Shown here in pieces: positions 1 to 7,175 of a stretch of 52,021 nt of DNA. The DNA lies in the NCBI GenBank assembly GCA_910577825.1, contig CAJTOK010000022.1, forward strand, positions 1-52,021, read 5' to 3'. The notes under the pieces were generated by a model that saw nothing but the letters and a program-made list of their open reading frames with translations, had not been told where the DNA came from and ran no database searches. The translations under genes were made by a program, and so were the position numbers. Source of the stretch: an uncultured Lachnospiraceae bacterium. GTDB lineage: Bacteria > Bacillota > Clostridia > Lachnospirales > Lachnospiraceae. Each line of letters opens with the position of its first letter. The first letter of the stretch is position 1.

Positions 1-120
1 TTCGCCGTCCGGCGTTCCTATTTCCGCTATTTCCTCTGTGTTGTATCCGTATGAGGGCATACCGAAAACCCACTTGTACTCCATTTTTTCCCTGTCAAAA
101 GTCAAACCTCTATATTTCAT
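1..120 (-). CDS. Partial phage protein, YopX-like N-terminus
   Basis: The open frame begins with ATG at 120 and runs off the left edge of the window, so only the first 40 residues are seen. They start MKYRGLTFD and contain KWVFG followed by a GY..EE.AEIG stretch. This resembles the N-terminus of YopX-family phage proteins, which open with a short strand and a W-V-x-G motif. A strong AGGAGG lies 6 bases before the ATG. The start overlaps the stop of the zinc-ribbon gene above it by 11 bases, as expected in a compact phage operon. The function of YopX proteins is unknown. The family assignment rests on a short stretch and is tentative; that this is a real gene is much safer. Confidence 0.6.
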   Translation of the reverse strand, partial: MKYRGLTFDREKMEYKWVFGMPSYGYNTEEIAEIGTPDGE

Positions 121-283
121 CTGCTGCCTCCTCTGAATCCTCGCACTCGACAACGCCAAAATGATAACCGCAACTGCTACAGTCTGCCGTTCCGTCTGCC
201 CTGTATCTGCTGATAACCTCTCCGCATTTCGGGCAGTATGAAATATTGTCTGTGTCGGTTATTCCGCTGATAAATCCGTACAT
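110..283 (-). CDS. Small zinc-ribbon phage protein (57 aa)
   Basis: Short frame from ATG at 283 to TAG at 110, encoding 57 residues. Two CxxC pairs are visible, CPKC near residue 19 and CSSC near residue 37, followed by GYHFG and an acidic tail. Spacing and flanking aromatic residues fit a single zinc ribbon. A purine-rich AGGGGCG lies just before the start. The gene sits between a second zinc-ribbon protein upstream and the YopX-like gene downstream, all on one strand with overlaps or tiny gaps. Such proteins are common in prophage operons and may bind nucleic acid or scaffold other proteins. No specific role can be given. Confidence 0.6.
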   Translation of the reverse strand: MYGFISGITDTDNISYCPKCGEVISRYRADGTADCSSCGYHFGVVECEDSEEAADEI

Positions 284-299
284 TTCGCCCCTGCCTTTC

Positions 300-632
300 C
301 TATAGCTTCACTTCAAGCGGGTACTGTGCCTTTATTTCCCTGTTTCGTGCCACATTCGCCCGTAATAGTTCCTGTGCTTCCTGTACCTCTTTTTCCGTTG
401 GCTTTCTGCCCTGTGCCTTTGCCGTCATTTCCTCAAACCGCTTTATGTCCTGCCTTAATGCCGTATCCGTTGCCGATATGGTATACACCGCCTTACAACG
501 TGGGCATTTCAGATAGTAATATTCAATATCGCCTACCTTTTTCCATTTTGGCTTTGCTTTATTGATTATCCGGCTGCACTTATCGCACTTGATTATTGGC
601 TTGCCTTTTTTCCTCATTCCAAATATCTGCAT
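300..632 (-). CDS. Zinc-ribbon phage protein of unknown function
   Basis: Encodes 110 residues. The N-terminal half holds two CxxC pairs, CDKC near residue 16 and CPRC near residue 43, forming a zinc ribbon with basic residues around it (K-rich, KPKWKK). The C-terminal half is a charged, probably helical segment (KRFEEMTAKAQGRK...EAQELLRANVARN). The frame lies immediately downstream of the DGR-type target gene on the same strand, with the recognition hairpin of that gene in the gap. Proteins of this shape are frequent in Firmicute prophages next to tail or accessory genes. I do not recognise a specific family. Confidence 0.65.
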   Translation of the reverse strand: MQIFGMRKKGKPIIKCDKCSRIINKAKPKWKKVGDIEYYYLKCPRCKAVYTISATDTALRQDIKRFEEMTAKAQGRKPTEKEVQEAQELLRANVARNREIKAQYPLEVKL

Positions 633-656
633 ATCGCTTTCCCTCCGTCCTGTAGT

Positions 657-674
657 GGGGTGCTACCGCACCCC
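657..674 (-). promoter_or_regulatory. GC-rich hairpin of the kind used in DGR target recognition
   Basis: On the coding strand of the gene ending at 682 the sequence is GGGGTGCGGTAGCACCCC: a perfect 7-bp GC-rich stem closed by a four-base loop GGTA. DGR target sites are known to carry a short hairpin or cruciform just downstream of the variable repeat with a GRNA tetraloop, needed for efficient mutagenic homing. GGTA fits GRNA. The position, 8 bases after the stop and about 40 bases after the presumed variable repeat, is as expected. A plain terminator is the alternative, but no T-run follows. Confidence 0.65.
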
Positions 675-681
675 TTAACAG

Positions 682-1665
682 TTATTCAGTTATCAGTTTG
701 CCGTTTACCTCATAAAAAGCGGAGCGGAAACCTACGTTGCCGTAGGAGTAGGAACGGGGGTTACACAAGCTGAGGGCAGACGCACCCGAATTAGAAGTAT
801 TGCTGAAACTCGACCCCCGGATAGGCAACCACTCCCCCTCCGTTGCGTCAAAATACACATAGGTTTTAAGTTCCGATTCTGCCCGATTGTTCGGCACAAT
901 CCCCAAATCCTTTAATGCCTGTGGCACTTCCTGTAAATCTATCTTTAAATCAGCTATCCTTGTGCCGTCATATTCCGGCGTGTAGTCCTCTGCTGCTTCC
1001 CTGTCCGTTATCGTGATTTCCCCGGCTTCAACCTCTACCCGGACCGGTCCCCTTGCCGTCCTCAACTGCTGCCATGCCTTGCTATCCCTTAACCACCCTG
1101 TTAATGCTGCGTCATTGTTCGGGATATACTCTATTACACCGTCTAACAGGCGTAACCCCGCCAACCATTCCCATACATTGCCGTTAAGGTCTGATACGCC
1201 GTATATAGTGTTGTCGTGATTCCACGTTATCGGTCCGCTTCCTGTTTTGGAGCGTCCGTATCCGCAACCGTCACAATCTGCCTTTTCCTCTTTGTGGTAG
1301 TAATCCGTGCCGTAATCTGTATTGCCATGTGGCATTGTGTCCTTTTCCCGGCTCTGATTCAACAAATATTCCCACTCTACTGCAGTCATTAAATGCCAAC
1401 CCACGCCCTTTGCAATACAGGCAGATACCGCCGTGTCAAAGTCTACGTTTACTGCCGGGTCAAGCATTGGCAGACTGTACGCCCTGCCTTTAATAATCAC
1501 GTTCGGATACTTTGAAATGTAAATAGCGTCTGCCGTATGTTCCCCGATTTTGAAAATCGCCGGAGTTTCCGCTGCGTCTTTCGGACGCATGAAACGGCAC
1601 ATAATAGACGGTATCCCCCTATCGTCAAAAATCACTACGTTGTTGTGTTCGGTTGCTTTACTCAT
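682..1665 (-). CDS. Putative DGR target protein, FGE/SUMF1 (C-type-lectin-like) fold
   Basis: Encodes 327 residues. Residues about 35-318 show the formylglycine-generating-enzyme/sulfatase-modifying fold: HLMTAVEWEYLL near 91-102, GVSDLNGNVWEWLAGLRL near 156-173, and a closing NVGFRSAF near 310-317. Phage proteins with this fold and this ending are the commonest targets of diversity-generating retroelements, where the last 35-45 residues form the variable ligand-binding face. Residues about 282-318 are rich in Ser, Asn, Tyr and Gly encoded by NNC/NNT codons, which adenine mutagenesis of AAC/AAT template codons would produce. A GRNA-type hairpin follows the stop. No reverse transcriptase, template repeat or avd gene is in the window; they could lie past the left edge. 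Probably a tail-tip or surface-displayed receptor binder. A good AGGAGGA site precedes ATG 1665. Confidence 0.75.
   Translation of the reverse strand: MSKATEHNNVVIFDDRGIPSIMCRFMRPKDAAETPAIFKIGEHTADAIYISKYPNVIIKGRAYSLPMLDPAVNVDFDTAVSACIAKGVGWHLMTAVEWEYLLNQSREKDTMPHGNTDYGTDYYHKEEKADCDGCGYGRSKTGSGPITWNHDNTIYGVSDLNGNVWEWLAGLRLLDGVIEYIPNNDAALTGWLRDSKAWQQLRTARGPVRVEVEAGEITITDREAAEDYTPEYDGTRIADLKIDLQEVPQALKDLGIVPNNRAESELKTYVYFDATEGEWLPIRGSSFSNTSNSGASALSLCNPRSYSYGNVGFRSAFYEVNGKLITE
712..822 (-). other. Presumed variable repeat (VR) of the DGR target
   Basis: These bases encode residues about 282-318 of the FGE-like protein. The stretch opens with RGSSF and closes with GFRSAFY, the conserved borders of variable repeats in this class. 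Between them most of the presumably exposed codons end in C or T and read Ser, Asn, Thr, Cys, Tyr or Gly, all reachable from AAC/AAT by changing only the adenines. The tract TCC-TAC-TCC-TAC-GGC-AAC would derive from a template with AAC at the Tyr and Gly positions. I found no second, adenine-rich copy in this window, so the boundaries are inferred from the family and not from a VR/TR alignment. Confidence 0.5.
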
Positions 1666-1679
1666 TCTGCTTGTCCTCC

Positions 1680-1886
1680 TTATTTCTTAGAATAGATTGA
1701 ATGTAACTTTATGCTTCCACGCCTTTTTATGCTCTCTACAGTGTGTAACCCTGTATCAAAGAACGCACAAAAGGTTGTACCGCCTATAACACTGGTTGCA
1801 ATTATGTATTGCCCTATATCGTGAAACTCGCACCGCTTTGTATTTCTGTATATCACGGTGTATTTTTCCGTCCGGCTTCCTGCCAT
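1680..1886 (-). CDS. Small phage protein of unknown function (68 aa)
   Basis: Encodes 68 residues starting MAGSRTEKY, predicted to be a mixed strand/helix soluble protein (EKYTVIYRN, HDIGQYIIATSVIGG, TFCAFFDTG) with a basic C-terminus. No motif is recognised. It lies 14 bases upstream of the DGR-type target gene and 20 bases downstream of the next small gene, all on one strand, so it is very probably part of the same prophage transcript. The high GC content matches its neighbours and not the host DNA further right. DGR targets are often preceded by small genes, but nothing in this one identifies it as a chaperone or accessory factor. Confidence 0.5.
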   Translation of the reverse strand: MAGSRTEKYTVIYRNTKRCEFHDIGQYIIATSVIGGTTFCAFFDTGLHTVESIKRRGSIKLHSIYSKK

Positions 1887-1906
1887 GCTTACGCCCCTTT
1901 CTGCTG

Positions 1907-2107
1907 CTATCTCAATTTTTCTATCGCCCGTTCCTCTTCCTTTATGCCCTCTGCTGCCTGTACAATCTGCCTGTAATCCTCTTTTAATGCGTCTGCCGTC
2001 ATTTCCAACAATTCAGGCGGTAAATATCCGTCTACAATCTCGCTTCCTACCATATCAGCCAATTCCCTAGCCTTTTCCTGTAGTTCCTCCTCCATTGTGT
2101 ACGCCAT
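1907..2107 (-). CDS. Small acidic helical phage protein (66 aa)
   Basis: Encodes 66 residues starting MAYTMEEELQEKA. Almost the whole protein is predicted to be helical with alternating charged and hydrophobic residues (EELQEKARELADMV, PPELLEMTADALKEDY, AEGIKEEERAIEKL), suggesting a coiled coil or helical bundle. Its start lies two bases after the stop of the HTH gene, so the two are probably translationally coupled. No catalytic motif or known family is recognised. The alternative start at the second Met (residue 5) cannot be excluded, since the region before both is purine-rich. Confidence 0.5.
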   Translation of the reverse strand: MAYTMEEELQEKARELADMVGSEIVDGYLPPELLEMTADALKEDYRQIVQAAEGIKEEERAIEKLR

Positions 2108-2109
2108 AC

Positions 2110-2292
2110 TTACACCGTCCTTTGCGCCACATCTGCCCGGTAGGGTGTGCCTCCACGCTTCAACTCATTGTATATAGTTGCCCTGTGGAAACCGATTGTA
2201 TCAGCAATCACAATTACCCTTGCCCCCTGCTCTGCCATTTTTTCAATTTTCTGCCGGTCCTCATAATTCAACCGCCTATTGCCTTTTCTCAC
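2110..2292 (-). CDS. Small helix-turn-helix protein, HTH_38 (IS30-type) domain
   Basis: Encodes 60 residues beginning with GTG at 2292, preceded by AGGAGG at 10 bases. Residues about 8-47 form a helix-turn-helix of the type found at the N-terminus of IS30 transposases: NYEDRQKIEKMAEQGA, then IADTIGFHRATIYNELKRG, where the second helix (HRATIYNELK) is the recognition helix. There is no catalytic domain, so this is a stand-alone DNA-binding protein, common in prophages. It is the first gene of the leftward phage cluster and lies only about 35 bases from the terminators of the 6S RNA gene. It may regulate late phage genes; that role is inference. Confidence 0.65.
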   Translation of the reverse strand: MRKGNRRLNYEDRQKIEKMAEQGARVIVIADTIGFHRATIYNELKRGGTPYRADVAQRTV

Positions 2293-2327
2293 GTTCTTTA
2301 CACCTCCTACCGTTCAAAAATGAAAAA

Positions 2328-2367
2328 GGGAATGTGCCAAAAGTCCGTAAACTCTTGACACATTCCC
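2328..2367 (-). terminator. Distal terminator after 6S RNA
   Basis: Inverted repeat with arms GGGAATGTG (2328-2336) and CACATTCCC (2359-2367) and a 22-base loop that contains a further short pairing. Read on the minus strand the second arm is followed by TTTTT. It shares a CAAGAGTT-containing core with the proximal hairpin at 2389-2426, so the two look like diverged copies. It probably insulates the 6S RNA gene from the prophage genes to the left. Confidence 0.6.
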
Positions 2368-2388
2368 TTACAAAATTGTATAAAAAAA

Positions 2389-2426
2389 GAAATGCGATAG
2401 AGTTTTAATAACTCTTGTCGCATTTC
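2389..2426 (-). terminator. Proximal terminator of the 6S RNA gene
   Basis: Arms GAAATGCGA (2389-2397) and TCGCATTTC (2418-2426), with an inner pairing of AGAGTT and AACTCT, give a long hairpin. On the minus strand it is followed by seven T residues (2382-2388). It lies about 50 bases beyond the 3' end of the 6S RNA and is a standard Rho-independent terminator. Confidence 0.75.
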
Positions 2427-2477
2427 ATTTTACAATGAAGCTTTTTATACCCTAAAGCCTGAATAGTAACTTTACAA

Positions 2478-2660
2478 AGACCCCAAAATGCCGGTTCCTG
2501 AATTTTGAGTCCTAGCAGTTAAGCCAGGTGGGCAACCGCATCTGTATCTCTGCCTTCCACTCGCAGGAGGCCTGGCATCAATGACAAAAATGTAGGAATC
2601 CCAATCAATAGGTGTAGGTTCAAAATGTCAGGAGTATCGAACACCCCAGGAAATCTTTCT
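2478..2660 (-). ncRNA. ssrS: 6S RNA (RNA polymerase-binding regulatory RNA)
   Basis: The minus strand carries a stretch that matches my memory of Clostridia 6S RNAs: TTTTGAACCTACA near the 5' side, TGATTGGGATTCCTACA, GCCAGGCCTCC with GTGGAAGGCAGAG forming a hairpin, GGTTGCCCACCTGG, and TAGGACTCAAAAT near the 3' side. The 5' element TCCTGA(C)ATTTTGA pairs with the 3' element TCAAAATTCAGGA over 13 bp with one bulge, as expected for the closing stem around the central bubble. The length of about 183 bases is typical. A promoter with exact 17-base spacing sits upstream and terminators follow. 6S RNA mimics an open promoter and sequesters sigma-A polymerase in slow growth. Ends are accurate to a few bases at best. 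Confidence 0.8.
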
Positions 2661-2667
2661 ACAATAT

Positions 2668-2696
2668 AGTATATACATTTTTTGTTGAAATTACAA
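2668..2696 (-). promoter_or_regulatory. Promoter of the 6S RNA gene
   Basis: On the minus strand, -35 TTGTAA (2691-2696) and -10 TATACT (2668-2673) are separated by exactly 17 bases. Transcription would start near 2660-2661, matching the predicted 5' end of the 6S RNA. Confidence 0.65.
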
Positions 2697-2745
2697 CTAT
2701 AAATTTTTACTTTTTTGGAATATTTGTGTAGGGCATGTTTAAATT

Positions 2746-4473
2746 TTAAAGCCCTGTCTCCTTTAACCCAAAACCAAAGTAACAATCTGGGATAATTTGT
2801 GTATTTATATCCTGTAACATCTTCTCCTGGGAATCTGTTAACAATACATCCTGGTTAATAAATACTGCTTCTATATTCTTATAATCATTGAAATTTTTTT
2901 CAAGCCCGTCCATTTCTTCATTATCCATAACCATAATGTATTTCTGGTTATCTGCCTTTATCCCGTACTGGAGCTGTACCATTTCTTTTGTATGCCCTAG
3001 AAGGTCATTGTAAATTTCCCTGCTCTTTTTGCCAGTAAAACCAGTCTTATAGTATTTTAAATTTGCCCGCCTGCCTTCAGAATAACCACTTCCATCTGCC
3101 CTTTTACCAGTTATAACTGTTTTAAGCCTCTGGTAAGTAACTTCTTCACAAATATTATTCTCATTGTTGGTACATAAAATAAACCTTCTGCTTCCGCCAT
3201 CTTCATTATTCAAATCCATAACTGCCTGCCCGGTTGTCCCAGAACCTGCAAAGAAATCTAATACAACTGCATTATCTTTATAATATGCTTTTATAAGCTT
3301 CTTAACTAATTCCACCGGCTTTGAATAATCAAATTTTTCTCCTAAATTAAGCAATGATAAATCTTTTTTTGCATTATCATTGGAATATTTATTATTAACA
3401 TACTCTATTGAACTGGTTGCTTTGACCCTTTTGGAATATTCAATTTTAAAACTGCCATCTTTCTTAACAATTTTAGCATTTAAATATGTTTTAGTATATA
3501 TCCTTGCTGTACCATCAGACTTTCTTTTTATAACAACAAATCCATTTTTATAGCCGAAGTCAAATAATTTTTTACTCCACCTCCATGCCCAGTCTGCCCT
3601 TCTGTGGCTTCCGTTTTGCCTTTCCAGCCATTTTTCTTTATCTGAACCTGGATAAAATATTTCCCCGTCTATTTCTATTGGATAATCTAAGGATGCACTA
3701 TAAGATAAGCTGCCATAATCTAAAGTCTGGTTAAGTTTATATTTACCACGCCTGGCTACATATTCATCTTCATATTTAAACGCATCATCAATATGTTCCT
3801 CCATAACAAAAACATCCTGGTCTTTTTTGGTATAAACTAAAATATAATCATGGTTCCTGGCATATGCAGATGTTGTTTTTCCGCTTTTTTTCGTTATCCG
3901 GGGCATACAGATTATAAAATTTTCTTCACCAAAAATTTTATCCATTAATAATTTTAACTGTGCCTGTTCATTATCATCTATTGATAAAAAAATCACCCCG
4001 TCTTTACTTAATAGTTTATATGCGGCCTTAAGCCTTACAGACATAAACGAAAGCCACATAGAATGCCTGAACAGGTCATCTTCCCCAATATATTCATCTC
4101 CATAGACAAAATCTTTATTCCCTGTATTATAGGGCGGGTCAATATATATAAAATTAATTCCCTCCTTATGGGTTTTCTCCAATAACCTGAGCGAATAAAT
4201 ATTATCTCCCTCCAGAAGGAAATTATAATATTCACTTTCTGGATTCCCAATAATTTCTTTATCCTCTTTTTCAGTAAATACAGGGATATGGGTCTTCATT
4301 TTAATATCTGCTGCTTCTTCATGTTCTTCCCATACCAGCCCGTATTTTTTTTCTGTAATCTCCTTTTCTATATGATTAATTGCAGACAGGGATTCATCAT
4401 CACAATATTGTGACTTGATATTTTCTAAAAATTGCACCATTTCATCTCTTTTAATTTTCGACAGATTAGCCAT
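2746..4473 (-). CDS. Adenine-specific DNA methyltransferase, beta class (R-M modification subunit)
   Basis: Encodes 575 residues. The catalytic motif IV DPPYNTGNKDF is at about 112-122 and the AdoMet-binding motif I DFFAGSGTTG is near 404-413. This order (catalysis before cofactor) is that of beta-class N6-adenine or N4-cytosine methyltransferases, and DPPY points to adenine. The target-recognition region lies between them. The architecture resembles Type III Mod proteins, but no Res helicase is nearby; the partner is instead the PD-(D/E)xK protein 13 bases upstream. The product should modify host DNA at the site cut by that partner. A GGAAGGAAA site precedes ATG 4473. The two genes form one leftward unit that ends shortly before the 6S RNA promoter. 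Confidence 0.85.
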   Translation of the reverse strand: MANLSKIKRDEMVQFLENIKSQYCDDESLSAINHIEKEITEKKYGLVWEEHEEAADIKMKTHIPVFTEKEDKEIIGNPESEYYNFLLEGDNIYSLRLLEKTHKEGINFIYIDPPYNTGNKDFVYGDEYIGEDDLFRHSMWLSFMSVRLKAAYKLLSKDGVIFLSIDDNEQAQLKLLMDKIFGEENFIICMPRITKKSGKTTSAYARNHDYILVYTKKDQDVFVMEEHIDDAFKYEDEYVARRGKYKLNQTLDYGSLSYSASLDYPIEIDGEIFYPGSDKEKWLERQNGSHRRADWAWRWSKKLFDFGYKNGFVVIKRKSDGTARIYTKTYLNAKIVKKDGSFKIEYSKRVKATSSIEYVNNKYSNDNAKKDLSLLNLGEKFDYSKPVELVKKLIKAYYKDNAVVLDFFAGSGTTGQAVMDLNNEDGGSRRFILCTNNENNICEEVTYQRLKTVITGKRADGSGYSEGRRANLKYYKTGFTGKKSREIYNDLLGHTKEMVQLQYGIKADNQKYIMVMDNEEMDGLEKNFNDYKNIEAVFINQDVLLTDSQEKMLQDINTQIIPDCYFGFGLKETGL

Positions 4474-4486
4474 TTTAATTTCCTTC

Positions 4487-5590
4487 CTATCTTACTTTCA
4501 TATTTTTCTGGTGAATCTTATTTAGCTCAAACCATTTATTTGTCTTACAATTCTCACAAACATATAAAAATTTATGCTTCCGGTAATCAGCATTACTGCT
4601 TGCCTCAACCAGCTTTAAACGCATACCGCATGACGGGCACAATGGCATACGTGCTCCCAGCAGGCGGGCATACGAATCACGCCTGTTCCATAGTTTTAAT
4701 TCAGCATCTTTATCAATTTCTAAAATTCCTGTCCCTAAATTCATATGGTACATATAATAAATTGCATTTTGGGATTTTGGTGAAGGCATTTTCATTATCC
4801 GGGGTTCTTCAAAAAAACGGGTTTTTATTATATAACCTGGTATAATAATTTCATCTGACAACACATCAAAAAACACCCTGGTATATATATCACATGCGTT
4901 ATTAAATTCCTCCCTCATCAAATTTTGCAGAAATTGTGCCTTGCTGCCTCTGCCTGCTATTTCAGGATTTACTTTCCTTACATAAGTTGTATATTCATAA
5001 AAGGAAGTTATTTCTGTATTATCCCTGCAATAATGGGGATACATAAAATAGTCATAAAAATTTTTTATATACCCACATAAAGCGTTATAATCTTCTTCTG
5101 TTCTCTGGTCTTTGCTCTTGTGGGCCATATTTTTATAATCCCTGGGCTCCTGCAAAAGGGAAGATTTTATTTCAACAGTAAAAATCCCATTATCTTCAAG
5201 AAATTCCCTTGTTTCTGCTGAAATTGCCCCTGAACTATTTCTGCTGTTACTTACATCATTATTTACCCGTCTGGCTGCTTCGCATAGTACAGGCTTACTG
5301 GCTGTACTATTAAAAATTATTCCATCAAAGGGGGCATGTCTGTTAAAGCCATCCTTTCTGAATTTATCGTATGATAAATATCTGGCAGCACTATTCTCTG
5401 TAAGTATATGTTCAATAACTATCTCTGCCCTCTTTCCCTGTATAGTATTCTTTCTGGTTTCAGAAACAGTCCTGTCATGCTGCCATGTATTGTGTGTATG
5501 TCCAACTATGTTTTCGATTTCTTCCATATCTAATTCATCTTTTCCTGGAACTGCACAAACTACCACATCCCCGTATTTCCTATATTCCAT
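4487..5590 (-). CDS. Putative restriction endonuclease, PD-(D/E)xK-type with C-terminal zinc ribbon
   Basis: Encodes 367 residues. Residues 86-95 (HAPFDGIIFN) followed by 138-144 (TVEIKSS) match the nuclease pattern D...ExK, with Glu60 as a possible additional metal ligand. The C-terminus has CPSC near 319 and CENC near 345, a zinc ribbon that may help DNA recognition. It lies immediately upstream of a beta-class DNA methyltransferase with a 13-base gap and is read first. Position and motif make it the cognate endonuclease of a Type II-like R-M system. I recognise no specific named family or cut site. A perfect AGGAGG precedes ATG 5590. The gene starts 23 bases after the sensor kinase stop, so read-through from the two-component operon is possible. 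Confidence 0.7.
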   Translation of the reverse strand: MEYRKYGDVVVCAVPGKDELDMEEIENIVGHTHNTWQHDRTVSETRKNTIQGKRAEIVIEHILTENSAARYLSYDKFRKDGFNRHAPFDGIIFNSTASKPVLCEAARRVNNDVSNSRNSSGAISAETREFLEDNGIFTVEIKSSLLQEPRDYKNMAHKSKDQRTEEDYNALCGYIKNFYDYFMYPHYCRDNTEITSFYEYTTYVRKVNPEIAGRGSKAQFLQNLMREEFNNACDIYTRVFFDVLSDEIIIPGYIIKTRFFEEPRIMKMPSPKSQNAIYYMYHMNLGTGILEIDKDAELKLWNRRDSYARLLGARMPLCPSCGMRLKLVEASSNADYRKHKFLYVCENCKTNKWFELNKIHQKNMKVR

Positions 5591-5613
5591 ATGCCCTCCT
5601 GGATTGTGTATTG

Positions 5614-7158
5614 TTATTCATATCCTTCCATTGATGTACATTCATCAAATTCAAAGAAGAATGTTGTACCTTTCCCTTTTTCGCTCTGTACTGTAAGCAC
5701 CCCGTCATGTTTTAGTGCTATCTGTTTTGCAATCATCAGTCCAAGCCCCGTTCCTTTTTCATTTTGTTTCAGTTTTGATTTATAAAACTTCTCAAATATA
5801 TAAGGCAGTTCTTCTTTAGAGATTCCAACCCCTTCATCTGAAATTTTTATATGGAGTTTTTCACTTTTTTTATATATTTCTGTAGTTATATTTCCATTTT
5901 CATGTGAGAATTTAACTGCATTATCTATTATAATAAGGAACATCTGCCTAAGACGGACATAATCGCCAAGCATCATACACGGGTCATCTCCAGGGAAATT
6001 TTCTTTAAACTGTATATTCTTTTCCTTGCCTATAACCTTTTCACTACGGCTTATATCACCAAATATCTGCATAAGGCTTACCGGCTCTTTTTCAACCTGG
6101 AAGTCCGGGTTCTGCATTTTAGACAGTATAAATAAATCGCCTACAAGCCTTTCCATGCTCTGGCATTCAGATAACATGCGCTGGTACATGTCTTCTACCG
6201 CATGTTGTTCTGTAATAACCCCGTCATTAAGTGTTTCTGCATATCCACGTATAACTGTAATTGGTGTTCTTAGTTCATGTGATACATTGGCAAAAAAATC
6301 CCTTCTGACCTGCTCTAAGCTTTCCCTTTCCTTTTCCGCCTGTCCAAGCTGTTTGGCAAGCCTGTCAAGTGTCGTTTCAATCCTTCCCAGCTGCGTTTCA
6401 GGCTTTCTTGGCTTTACCGGGGAATAATCTCCTTTTGAAATCCTGTTTATATTCCTGCTAATCTTTGCAAGTGGTTTTGAAAGGTACTGTGAAAACAGGA
6501 ATGCAACACCAAATGATACTAAAAATGATAAAAACAGGCTTGATATTATAAGGTAAGTCCCTTTGTCTATACCCATTGTCTGCTTATCAATCATTGACAC
6601 CATCATAACAACACCGCTTGCTTCCCCTGTGCCTTTATCGAAAACAGGAACGGCAACCCTTAATGCTGCCATGCCGTATATGTCATCATAACTTGAACTT
6701 GAGGATATTTTCCCTTCATATGCTTTATATATTACATCATACATATCATCTGTAAGGCTGCCAGAAGCTGTCCCGCTTGTATATTCCTTGTTTAGCGGCC
6801 TGCTTGCATTTTCATTGGAAATTATCCACACATCGGTATTTTCTGCACTTTCAATTTCATCAATATATGTACTGTAATTTAAAAATTGTTCAATCTTTCC
6901 ATTCCTCTCAAACCTTGCTACACGCTTTGCAATCTTTTTGCCCTGTTTTGCAAGGAGTTCTGCATGTGAACGTATATAATTCTGTCTGTATAACCTGATA
7001 AATATAATTCCTGTAAGCAGGCTTGTTAGCACAAGCACAAATGTAAAGGATAAATATATTTTCGCTACAACATCATTTTTAACTATAAAAAACCATATCT
7101 TTTTAACCTGTAACTTTTTAAGAAACCTGTTCTGCATTTCTTTTATCCTGTTATACAT
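5614..7158 (-). CDS. Two-component sensor histidine kinase
   Basis: The most likely start is ATG at 7158, with AAAGGTG 6 bases upstream; a GTG start three codons earlier is possible. The protein has about 514 residues. Transmembrane segments lie near residues 34-55 and 200-224, enclosing an extracellular sensory domain of about 145 residues, followed by a HAMP linker (SKPLAKISRNINRISKGDY). The HisKA domain carries the phosphorylated His in FFANVSHELRTPITVIRGY. The ATPase domain shows the N box (IIIDNAVKFSHE), G1 (DEGVGIS), F box (FEKFYK) and G2 (GTGLGL). It is the standard PhoR/ResE type and lies 17 bases downstream of its response regulator. The signal is unknown; the extracellular part has no motif I recognise. 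Confidence 0.9.
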   Translation of the reverse strand: MYNRIKEMQNRFLKKLQVKKIWFFIVKNDVVAKIYLSFTFVLVLTSLLTGIIFIRLYRQNYIRSHAELLAKQGKKIAKRVARFERNGKIEQFLNYSTYIDEIESAENTDVWIISNENASRPLNKEYTSGTASGSLTDDMYDVIYKAYEGKISSSSSYDDIYGMAALRVAVPVFDKGTGEASGVVMMVSMIDKQTMGIDKGTYLIISSLFLSFLVSFGVAFLFSQYLSKPLAKISRNINRISKGDYSPVKPRKPETQLGRIETTLDRLAKQLGQAEKERESLEQVRRDFFANVSHELRTPITVIRGYAETLNDGVITEQHAVEDMYQRMLSECQSMERLVGDLFILSKMQNPDFQVEKEPVSLMQIFGDISRSEKVIGKEKNIQFKENFPGDDPCMMLGDYVRLRQMFLIIIDNAVKFSHENGNITTEIYKKSEKLHIKISDEGVGISKEELPYIFEKFYKSKLKQNEKGTGLGLMIAKQIALKHDGVLTVQSEKGKGTTFFFEFDECTSMEGYE

Positions 7159-7175
7159 ATACTGCACCTTTCTGC

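Noticed and set aside
2519..2785. 88-codon minus-strand frame between the R-M system and the prophage
   Set aside because: It lies across the 6S RNA and its promoter; the translated residues only reflect RNA sequence, and there is no ribosome site.
4035..4250. 71-codon frame inside the methyltransferase gene
   Set aside because: Out-of-frame shadow of the DPPY region of the methyltransferase.
2746..4473. Methyltransferase as part of a classical Type III R-M system
   Set aside because: No Res helicase-nuclease gene is adjacent; the only partner is a small PD-(D/E)xK protein.
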